Shown in pieces: positions 1 through 4,038 of a DNA stretch of 6,462 bases. The notes beneath the pieces are model-generated. The model searched no databases and was not told the origin of the DNA. It saw only the letters and a list, made by a program, of their open reading frames with translations. Origin of the DNA: Patescibacteria group bacterium (GTDB taxonomy: Bacteria; Patescibacteriota; Patescibacteriia; UBA1558; GWA2-36-10); NCBI GenBank assembly GCA_030917205.1, contig JAUPVE010000039.1, positions 1 through 6,462 of the forward strand. The letters are read 5' to 3'. The first letter of the stretch is position 1. Each line of letters opens with the position of its first letter. The position numbers and the translations under genes were made by a program.

Positions 1-1
1 G

Positions 2-124
2 CTATTACGCAAATTGCAAGCTGCTCAGTTTGTCAATAAATATGGTGATCAGGTCTGCCCAGCTAACTGGGAACCAGGTAAAGATACATTAAAACCTGGC
101 TTAGACTTAGTTGGTAAAATATAA
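2..124 (+). CDS. ahpC: AhpC-type 2-Cys peroxiredoxin, C-terminal fragment (5' truncated)
   Basis: Only the last 40 codons are in the window, in the frame starting at base 2, ending with TAA at 122-124. The peptide contains VCPANWEPG, the resolving-cysteine motif of typical 2-Cys peroxiredoxins. It ends LDLVGKI, the same ending as the E. coli AhpC subfamily as I remember it. The family reduces hydrogen peroxide, alkyl hydroperoxides and peroxynitrite in the cytoplasm; the peroxidatic cysteine lies upstream, outside the window. The resolving Cys is residue 19 of the visible fragment. The gene is followed within 3 bases by a branched terminator structure, so it is probably the last gene of its transcript. 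Subfamily assignment is confident for so short a piece because the end of the protein is diagnostic; its reductase partner cannot be seen. Confidence 0.9.
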   Translation, partial: LLRKLQAAQFVNKYGDQVCPANWEPGKDTLKPGLDLVGKI

Positions 125-126
125 TC

Positions 127-193
127 ATACCCCCTCTGTCCTATCGGACATCTCCCCCTAATTTAGGGGGAGAAAAAGAGGTGGTATTTTTTT
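127..193 (+). terminator. Branched (three-way junction) terminator or intergenic palindromic repeat after ahpC
   Basis: Bases 127-137 pair with 177-187 (11 positions, one C-T mismatch at 132/182). Inside this closing stem are two hairpins: 138-141 with 146-149 (GTCC/GGAC, loop TATC), and 151-160 with 164-173 (10 perfect pairs, loop ATT). A run of seven T follows (187-193). The whole would fold as a three-way junction ending in a U-tract, which suits intrinsic termination of ahpC. The elaborate nested symmetry is more than a terminator needs and resembles mobile intergenic palindromes; that second reading is inference and needs other copies in the genome. Confidence 0.75.
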
Positions 194-194
194 A

Positions 195-223
195 TTGACA
201 AAAAACATAATTTTATCTAATAT
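195..223 (+). promoter_or_regulatory. Promoter of unit 1 RNA
   Basis: A perfect TTGACA (195-200), a 17-base spacer, then TAATAT (218-223; 4 of 6 to the -10 consensus). The expected start is near 230. The -35 sits directly behind the U-tract of the preceding terminator. The distance from TTGACA to the conserved TTCTTGGTGGGTCC block of the RNA is 42 bases, exactly as in unit 2, which supports a shared promoter architecture. Confidence 0.75.
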
Positions 224-229
224 TCTTAA

Positions 230-389
230 GCATTTGTTCTTGGTGGGTCCCTTGGATCACGAAAGACGGCAACACGGCAAGGACCGGTGTCCTCCTGCAC
301 CTCCTATGCTAGGTCGTTGACTTCAACGTCGATCGTCCCAAGGGACTCACCTCATTCACCCAGCCAGCCCTCACAGAGGACTGGCTTTT
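230..389 (+). ncRNA. Structured small RNA, copy 1 of a tandem pair
   Basis: I do not recognise this RNA. It is about 160 nt with its own promoter and terminator and no convincing ORF. A 14-bp closing stem joins 242-255 to 338-351, all paired with one G-U. Inside it is an asymmetric loop (ATC at 256-258 against C337) and a 4-bp helix, 259-262 with 333-336. Further inside, plausible hairpins are 272-277 with 284-290 (one bulge) and 315-319 with 324-328. The closing stem, the GATCACGA and AGACGGC blocks, CTCCTGC and ATCGTC near the 3' side recur in unit 2, with compensatory changes in the stem (see findings). The family lacks an adjacent regulated gene, so a free-standing sRNA is likelier than a riboswitch. 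The start is inferred from the promoter. Confidence 0.72.
362..389 (+). terminator. Intrinsic terminator of unit 1
   Basis: AGCCAG (362-367) pairs with CTGGCT (381-386). After one C-A mismatch the stem continues as CCTC (369-372) with GAGG (376-379) around the loop ACA. It is followed by TTTT and then a T-rich stretch. The hairpin is separate from the RNA's own closing stem. Confidence 0.82.
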
Positions 390-401
390 ACTTTACTAGT
401 A

Positions 402-430
402 TTGACAAAATATCAATTTTGTCCTAATAT
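402..430 (+). promoter_or_regulatory. Promoter of unit 2 RNA
   Basis: A perfect TTGACA (402-407), a 17-base spacer and TAATAT (425-430), the same elements and spacing as unit 1. The spacer contains a perfect 8-bp dyad, 404-411 with 416-423 (GACAAAAT / ATTTTGTC), which overlaps the -35 and could be an operator, though such AT-rich dyads also arise by chance. Confidence 0.75.
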
Positions 431-436
431 ATTACA

Positions 437-602
437 TTCTATGTTCTTGGTGGGTCCTTCAGATCACGATAGACGGCGATACAGTTGTAGTGGGCGTAAC
501 TCCTGCTCTTGCTACAAACGTGAATCGGCTCAAGTCAATCGTCCTGATGGACCCACCTCGTTTTCCTAGCCAATACCCCATGCGGTGTTGGCTTTTTCTT
601 TT
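437..602 (+). ncRNA. Structured small RNA, copy 2 of a tandem pair
   Basis: This is a diverged copy of the unit 1 RNA, of unknown function. The closing stem joins 449-462 to 544-557 with 13 of 14 positions paired (U-U at 458/548). The same asymmetric ATC/C loop follows (463-465 against 543), then a 5-bp helix 466-470 with 538-542. The apical part differs in sequence but keeps its length (73 against 74 bases from the AGACGGC block to ATCGTC). A possible internal helix is 485-490 with 512-517. Conserved blocks are TTCTTGGTGGGTCC, GATCACGA, AGACGGC, CTCCTGC and ATCGTC. A GTG-started frame crosses it from 490, but runs through the terminator into unit 3, so I do not treat it as a gene. Confidence 0.72.
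568..602 (+). terminator. Intrinsic terminator of unit 2
   Basis: AGCCAATACC (568-577) pairs with GGTGTTGGCT (584-593), 10 positions with one G-U, loop CCATGC. The T-rich tail runs to 602 (TTTTT, C, TTTT). Confidence 0.88.
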
Positions 603-615
603 ACCCCGTATAATA

Positions 616-643
616 TTGACTTTTTGTATAAAAATGCTAGTAT
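616..643 (+). promoter_or_regulatory. Promoter of unit 3 RNA
   Basis: TTGACT (616-621), a 16-base spacer, and TAGTAT (638-643) preceded by TG at 635-636, making an extended -10. The expected start is near 649-650, which is where the first hairpin of the RNA begins. A 9-bp inverted repeat, 622-630 with 641-649 (TTTTGTATA / TATACAAAA), spans the spacer and the -10. Confidence 0.65.
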
Positions 644-648
644 ACAAA

Positions 649-750
649 ATCGCCGGCCTCAAGTGGCTGGCGATAGTGAAGGGGTGACTCAACAGGGATC
701 CTCTTTTCACAAACCCCGCTAGATTTCGGTCTGGCGGGGCTCTTTTTTTA
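649..750 (+). ncRNA. Three-hairpin small RNA (unit 3)
   Basis: I do not recognise this RNA of about 100 nt, which shows no sequence similarity to units 1 and 2. Hairpin 1 is 649-658 with 665-674 (10 positions, one G-U, loop TCAAGT). Hairpin 2 is 676-684 with 702-710 (five Watson-Crick pairs, then a wobble-rich extension), enclosing GGATCC at 696-701. Hairpin 3 is the terminator. The GTG at 676 opens a frame that stops after three codons, and no other frame gives a convincing peptide, so a non-coding RNA is the likeliest reading. Start and end are inferred from promoter and terminator. Confidence 0.6.
714..749 (+). terminator. Intrinsic terminator of unit 3
   Basis: CCCCGCTAGA (714-723) pairs with TCTGGCGGGG (730-739), 10 positions with one G-U, loop TTTCGG. 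It is followed by CTC and seven T (743-749). This is one of the strongest terminators in the window. Confidence 0.92.
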
Positions 751-764
751 TCTAAGGCCTTAGA
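751..764. repeat. Perfect 14-bp palindrome abutting the unit 4 -35 element
   Basis: TCTAAGGCCTTAGA reads identically on both strands and ends one base before TTGACA at 765. Position and symmetry suit a dimeric regulator site, but there is no second copy in the window, so the operator reading is inference. Confidence 0.5.
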
Positions 765-793
765 TTGACAAAATAGCTAATATATGATATAAT
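765..793 (+). promoter_or_regulatory. Consensus promoter of unit 4
   Basis: TTGACA (765-770), a 17-base spacer and TATAAT (788-793): both hexamers perfect and the spacing optimal. The start is expected near 800. A 9-bp inverted repeat, 763-771 with 801-809 (GATTGACAA / TTGTCAATC), brackets the promoter from the -35 to the start site. Confidence 0.9.
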
Positions 794-824
794 ATAGTTA
801 TTGTCAATCAAACCACGTCTCCAC

Positions 825-838
825 GCCAACAGAAAGGC
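825..838 (+). promoter_or_regulatory. Ribosome binding site in a small leader hairpin, unit 4
   Basis: AAAGG (833-837) lies six bases before the ATG at 844 and is the best ribosome binding site; AAGG at 839-842 is too close. GCC (825-827) can pair with GGC (836-838) around the loop AACAGAAA. The layout (CC, AACA, AAAGG) echoes the unit 5 leader, where the pairing is much stronger. Confidence 0.5.
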
Positions 839-843
839 AAGGC

Positions 844-1020
844 ATGAAAAAGCTTTTGAAGCGCATCGACTATCGGTGGGAGGACACTCCCGCCTATGCC
901 GCTCACATCACCCTGTCCAAGTGGTGGACGGGCGAATCCATCGCCATGAAAGTCGGGACGATAGTCGTCCTGCTGATCCTGGCGAAGCTCGCCTACAATA
1001 CCGCTATCGAATGGCGGTAG
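844..1020 (+). CDS. Small single-pass membrane protein, 58 aa, unknown function
   Basis: I do not recognise this protein. It starts MKKLLKRIDYRWED, a basic amphipathic N-terminus, and has one predicted membrane segment at about residues 33-51 (IVVLLILAKLAY core). The tail is short and ends IEWR. Evidence for coding: a consensus promoter about 44 bases upstream of the ATG, a plausible Shine-Dalgarno, a TAG stop 26 bases before a strong terminator, and GC-rich third positions (46 of 58 by my count), quite unlike the AT-rich neighbours. It is monocistronic. Small cationic membrane peptides include type I toxins, regulators of membrane complexes and stress peptides, and nothing here picks one. 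The composition may reflect transfer or selection for strong expression. The longer overlapping frames on both strands lack these signals. Confidence 0.65.
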   Translation: MKKLLKRIDYRWEDTPAYAAHITLSKWWTGESIAMKVGTIVVLLILAKLAYNTAIEWR

Positions 1021-1046
1021 AAAGTAGCTCGACACAGAGTCTACAC

Positions 1047-1080
1047 AAAGAGAGCCCCTCATAGGCTCTCTTTTCTTTTT
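1047..1080 (+). terminator. Intrinsic terminator of unit 4
   Basis: AAAGAGAGCC (1047-1056) pairs perfectly with GGCTCTCTTT (1064-1073), loop CCTCATA, followed by a T-rich run to 1080. Confidence 0.92.
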
Positions 1081-1116
1081 ATATAACTATTCTATAAAAT
1101 AAATTATGCTTTTTAT

Positions 1117-1145
1117 TTGACAAAAAAAATAATCAGTATTAATTT
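1117..1145 (+). promoter_or_regulatory. Probable promoter of unit 5
   Basis: A perfect TTGACA (1117-1122). At 17 bases the -10 would be TAATTT (1140-1145), a weak match. A better hexamer, TATACT (1146-1151), lies 23 bases away, too far for standard spacing. The unit is supported more by its ribosome binding site, ORF and terminator than by the -10. Confidence 0.5.
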
Positions 1146-1151
1146 TATACT

Positions 1152-1172
1152 GGTCCTCCAACAAAGGAGACC
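1152..1172 (+). promoter_or_regulatory. Leader hairpin sequestering the Shine-Dalgarno of unit 5
   Basis: GGTC and TCC (1152-1155 and 1157-1159, C1156 bulged) pair with GGAGACC (1166-1172) around the loop AACAAA. The 3' arm contains most of the strong Shine-Dalgarno AAGGAG (1164-1169), six bases before the ATG at 1176. The ribosome binding site would therefore be masked unless the hairpin opens. Temperature, a ligand, an antisense RNA or ribosome standby could do this; none is shown by the sequence. Confidence 0.65.
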
Positions 1173-1175
1173 TGC

Positions 1176-1304
1176 ATGGCCGAAAAAGGTAAAAGCAATT
1201 TGCGGCGCCAACTTGAGCTTCCCTCCGAAAGACGCGCAGCATGCATCCTCATCGCCATGGTGATCGCTGGCCTTGCGGTGGCCCACCATCTTGGCCACCC
1301 CTAG
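1176..1304 (+). CDS. Small single-pass membrane protein, 42 aa, unknown function
   Basis: I do not recognise this protein. It starts MAEKGKSNLRRQLELPSERR, a charged and strongly basic N-terminus. One membrane segment follows at about residues 21-36 (AACILIAMVIAGLAVA), then a histidine-rich end (HHLGHP). The start is fixed by AAGGAG at a six-base spacing, the best Shine-Dalgarno in the window. The TAG stop lies 6 bases before the terminator stem, so the unit is a tight monocistron. By charge the N-terminus probably stays in the cytoplasm with the His-rich tail outside; the tail could bind metal, but that is a guess. It shares general design (basic head, one helix, GC-rich codons, own promoter and terminator) with the unit 4 protein, but no clear sequence similarity. 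Confidence 0.68.
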   Translation: MAEKGKSNLRRQLELPSERRAACILIAMVIAGLAVAHHLGHP

Positions 1305-1310
1305 TCAGCC

Positions 1311-1356
1311 GAGGGGGTTACTTAGCATCATTGCTCTGATAGCCCCCTCTTTTTTT
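1311..1356 (+). terminator. Intrinsic terminator of unit 5
   Basis: GAGGGGGTTA (1311-1320) pairs with TAGCCCCCTC (1340-1349), 10 positions with one G-U. The 19-base loop holds a second small helix (AGCA 1324-1327 with TGCT 1332-1335). A T run follows at 1350-1356. Confidence 0.88.
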
Positions 1357-1387
1357 ATTTATTCAAATTAATTTTTTGATACAAATT

Positions 1388-3136
1388 TTACCAGCTACCG
1401 CCTCCACCACCACCAAAGCCCCCGCCTGAAAAACCACCTCCCCCACCCATGCCACCAGCACCACTATGCGTCGGTGTGGCTAAACTATGAATAGAGTTGT
1501 TAGAAAAATTATGCAGTGAGCTAATAAATAAAATAGAATTAAAATTTGAAAAACTTGAATCACTATACCAAGTTGGTGGAGTCTTATAAATATCTTTGAA
1601 CTTTTCGGCCCATTGACTCTCTACACCGAAGACAATAGCGTAAGGCAAAAGTTTTTCAAAAGTTTGTGGATCTTTGCTTGGTGCATTATGAAACTCCAAA
1701 CGATCTTTTTCAGCCACCTGCAAATATTCTTTCAAACCTAATAGATATTCTTTGGTCAACACGCCACTCTGAGTTTTTTGGGGCATCCAGCGAGAAAATA
1801 TCACCACGATCAAACCAGATAAAATAATAGAACCTGTCCCCCAAACACCAAATAAAGCAAAAGCTGGCAAAGCCACAAAAACTAAAGCTAAACCTAAAAT
1901 TAATAAACCAATTTTTTGACCTTGGCCAGTGTTGCTATAATATTTTTCTGTTTTCAGTAAGGTCCAAACTTCTTTTTTCCATTTTTCTAAATGCTTATAA
2001 AAATCACCTTTTAAGTCAGATATTTTTACTTGCTGTTTCTCATCTATTTCACTAAATAAAAATGCTAATAACTCACCCTGATAATTTTTTAAACTTTTAT
2101 CGCTGTCTTTTATTTTTTCTAAGATAAAATCTTCCTTACTAAACAAGCCCGATTTCGGCTGGCGGATAATTTTCAGATAGCCGTGAGAAGCTAGATATAT
2201 TATCTCAGCTGTTAAAAAAGTATTATTAAAATTCTCATAAACAATGGCTCCTACTTCTGCTGGTCGCAAATCATCTGGTACGTCATATTCCGCAATGATA
2301 TTGCCCCTGCCTTTGGGATCACGGCCTTTTTTGGACCACCAAGAATACATCAAGCTAAAAACCAAAATTGGCCAGAGCAAAAACCAAGGACTACCCCACA
2401 ATCGCTTGGCTAGAGCTGCCTCTTTGGCTGCAGTTAAAGCTTTGACAGCCGTTTCATCTAATAGGCCTTTGGGTAGCTGAGCTAAGATAGTCAAAGCCTG
2501 ACCAACCGGCAAATCAGACTGCTGAACACTCAAGCCCATTATACCTTTTTCATCACTATCTAAACTTAAATTTTGACAAGCCGTCTTCAGACCACGAGCC
2601 CCACTCCAACACTTAAAAATTGACTGGGTGCTACTAGCTGCTGCTGGCAAACTCAAAGTAGCTTGTGCTTGCTCAATGGCTACCGGCCAATCTGTACCAA
2701 TGGCATTCCAATACAATTCATCATAAGTATCAAAAAACAAAATCGCACCTTGTACCCGATAATTAATCACATAGGTCTTTTGCCCACTGACATACTGCTT
2801 GGCATCACCGATTCTCAGCACCAAGTAATCACCTTCTTGTTCACTAGTATACTTGTAAGCCTCGCCTTGCTCATCAGTGACGCTGATATTATCAATACTG
2901 GTAGAAAAATCTTCAGCCTCACCTTTGTAGTAAGTCGGTATTTGTCGAGAAATGCCGTGCCTTTGTTCGTCACCAAAATCATAATCAATTTTTTCACTGA
3001 CTAATAAATTAGCTTCTTTATCAAGCTGTATATCAACTTGATAATTGCTAATTTTTTCTTGCGCATAAATAGTGCCGGCAAAAAATAAAAGGCCCAAGAA
3101 AAAGGTACTGGCCAAAAATAGGTTTAGTTTATTCAT
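1388..3136 (-). CDS. DUF2207 family predicted membrane protein, 582 aa
   Basis: The protein has a Sec signal peptide at residues 1-25 (cleavage likely after TIYA). An extracytoplasmic DUF2207 domain follows, with the family features GISRQIP (61-67) and a YWNAIGTDWPV stretch (142-152). Then come a membrane helix at about 247-266 and GRDP (271-274). The motif EYDVPDDLRPAEVGAIVYE (283-301) opens the cytoplasmic domain. A pair of helices lies at about 409-428 and 430-448, then LPYAIVFGVESQWAEKF (497-513) and PTWY (521-524). The end is a glycine/serine-rich tail finishing in GGGSW. This order and the length are typical of full-length DUF2207 proteins, whose biochemical role is unknown to me. No Shine-Dalgarno precedes the ATG. 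It diverges from the 3226 gene, and its 3' end faces the unit 5 terminator. Confidence 0.9.
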   Translation of the reverse strand: MNKLNLFLASTFFLGLLFFAGTIYAQEKISNYQVDIQLDKEANLLVSEKIDYDFGDEQRHGISRQIPTYYKGEAEDFSTSIDNISVTDEQGEAYKYTSEQEGDYLVLRIGDAKQYVSGQKTYVINYRVQGAILFFDTYDELYWNAIGTDWPVAIEQAQATLSLPAAASSTQSIFKCWSGARGLKTACQNLSLDSDEKGIMGLSVQQSDLPVGQALTILAQLPKGLLDETAVKALTAAKEAALAKRLWGSPWFLLWPILVFSLMYSWWSKKGRDPKGRGNIIAEYDVPDDLRPAEVGAIVYENFNNTFLTAEIIYLASHGYLKIIRQPKSGLFSKEDFILEKIKDSDKSLKNYQGELLAFLFSEIDEKQQVKISDLKGDFYKHLEKWKKEVWTLLKTEKYYSNTGQGQKIGLLILGLALVFVALPAFALFGVWGTGSIILSGLIVVIFSRWMPQKTQSGVLTKEYLLGLKEYLQVAEKDRLEFHNAPSKDPQTFEKLLPYAIVFGVESQWAEKFKDIYKTPPTWYSDSSFSNFNSILFISSLHNFSNNSIHSLATPTHSGAGGMGGGGGFSGGGFGGGGGGSW

Positions 3137-3161
3137 AATGTATAGATTAGTGATTAACTAA

Positions 3162-3170
3162 ATTCTATCA
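3162..3170 (-). promoter_or_regulatory. Candidate extended -10 promoter for the DUF2207 gene
   Basis: Read on the minus strand, TGA then TAGAAT gives an extended -10 (TGN followed by a 5-of-6 hexamer), 26 bases before the ATG at 3136. No good -35 is seen at the usual distance. The start would be near 3155, giving a very short leader. Confidence 0.4.
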
Positions 3171-3185
3171 TAAGCCCTCAAAAAG

Positions 3186-3194
3186 TGGTATACT
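3186..3194 (+). promoter_or_regulatory. Candidate extended -10 promoter for the 3226 operon
   Basis: TGG then TATACT (hexamer 3189-3194, 5 of 6) forms an extended -10 without a clear -35. The start is expected near 3200. That would leave out the TTG codon at 3196 and so favours the ATG at 3226. It lies about 20 bases from the minus-strand promoter, so the two may interfere. Confidence 0.5.
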
Positions 3195-3225
3195 ATTGAT
3201 ATTAACCATCTTAAAAAACAAAAAA

Positions 3226-4029
3226 ATGGAGCCAATCATCAATCAACAAATGCCTATGCCAGAAAACAAAAATAAAACTTGGCTGTGGATTATTATCGTG
3301 CTTTTAGTAGCCGGACTAGCTGGTGCTGGAGTTTACTACTGGCAAAATATGGAAGCTAAAAAATTAGCTACTACTGCCGAAGAAAAAGTGCGTAGTGAAA
3401 TGCAAGTTAAAATTACTGAAGCGGAAAGTAAACTAGCTGAAGCACAAAATATAAAAACAACTAACTGGTATAGTGATTTTATTACAAAAATAACCCAACT
3501 AGACATTGCTAATATTTATGACCCAAAATGCCAAAAATTGATCGATGGTAAAGAAGTTTCAATTAATTGTACAGATGGAAAAATAACTGAAAATATGATT
3601 AGTGAAATATACTATACCAATGCCCTCTCCTACGTGGACATGGAACCTGTTTACAACCAAATAATGATTGCCTTAATACCTGGTAGCTATATGGGTCCTG
3701 GTTTTAAATTAGTAAAATATGACATCAAAAACGGCAACATAACTATTGCAGATAGGGAAGATGTCAGTGGCGGAAAAAATTCAAGCTGGTTTAAAATAAT
3801 GGATAATAAAATGCCCACGGCAAACAAAAAGGATACTTATTTATGGTTCAATCCACCAAATAAATTTTTATCTGTCAACGATAAAAGTATTGAATTAATC
3901 GGCACTAGCGGAGATGCGGGTTGTGGTGTTAGTAGTACTTATATATATGATATTGAAAAAAATTATATAAACGTAGTTAAATCTTGCTCTAAATGCGAGG
4001 GCGAAAAAGAAGAGTGCACTCAATTTTAA
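3226..4029 (+). CDS. Membrane-anchored extracytoplasmic protein, 267 aa, unknown function
   Basis: I do not recognise a family. Residues 1-18 are a short Pro/Asn-rich cytoplasmic tail (MPMPENKNK). One membrane helix spans about 19-39 (WLWIIIVLLVAGLAGAGVYYW). A charged, heptad-like stretch at about 43-75 (EEKVRSEMQVKITEAESKL) suggests a coiled coil. The rest should lie outside the membrane. Six cysteines (102, 115, 233, 254, 257, 264) all fall in that part, four in the last 35 residues with a CSKC motif, which suggests disulphides or a metal site. I chose ATG 3226 over an in-frame TTG at 3196, because the TTG overlaps the promoter and would put a charged extension before the tail; neither has a Shine-Dalgarno. 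The gene ends 9 bases before the nuclease gene and is probably cotranscribed with it. Confidence 0.85.
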   Translation: MEPIINQQMPMPENKNKTWLWIIIVLLVAGLAGAGVYYWQNMEAKKLATTAEEKVRSEMQVKITEAESKLAEAQNIKTTNWYSDFITKITQLDIANIYDPKCQKLIDGKEVSINCTDGKITENMISEIYYTNALSYVDMEPVYNQIMIALIPGSYMGPGFKLVKYDIKNGNITIADREDVSGGKNSSWFKIMDNKMPTANKKDTYLWFNPPNKFLSVNDKSIELIGTSGDAGCGVSSTYIYDIEKNYINVVKSCSKCEGEKEECTQF

Positions 4030-4038
4030 AAAAATTTA

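Noticed and set aside
298..305. CACCTCCT in unit 1, identical to the anti-Shine-Dalgarno end of 16S rRNA, with GGATCAC nearby
   Set aside because: Only part is shared with unit 2 (GATCAC and CTCCT, not CACCTCCT). The match is short and not conserved between the two copies, so rRNA mimicry is not supported.
230..602. Units 1 and 2 as riboswitches or leader RNAs
   Set aside because: Each ends in its own terminator and is followed by a new promoter, with no coding region directly downstream to control in cis.
609..614. Perfect TATAAT between units 2 and 3
   Set aside because: The only upstream -35-like sequence lies in the unit 2 terminator stem at a poor 15-base spacing. The extended -10 at 635-643 fits the RNA start better.
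490..687. 65-aa frame on + starting with GTG
   Set aside because: It starts inside the unit 2 RNA and runs through a strong terminator and the next promoter, has no ribosome binding site, and the region is explained by RNA structure.
801..1064. 87-aa + frame and the overlapping minus-strand frame 808-1062
   Set aside because: The + frame starts with TTG at the transcription start and ends inside the terminator stem. The minus frame has no promoter. The 58-aa frame at 844 has the ATG, ribosome binding site, membrane helix and a stop before the terminator.
1113..1298. 61-aa minus-strand frame
   Set aside because: It is the antisense shadow of the 42-aa gene and its promoter, with no initiation signal of its own.
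195..1356. CRISPR array or tRNA cluster
   Set aside because: There are no regularly spaced identical repeats, and no cloverleaf or T-loop signature. The only repetition is the two diverged RNA copies.
2663..3004. 113-aa + frame and other frames within 1388-3136
   Set aside because: They are antisense or out-of-frame shadows of the DUF2207 gene, which matches its family along its whole length.
3196..3225. TTG start adding ten residues to the 3226 protein
   Set aside because: The codon overlaps the likely promoter and start site, and has no ribosome binding site. The ATG gives a normal short tail before the membrane helix.
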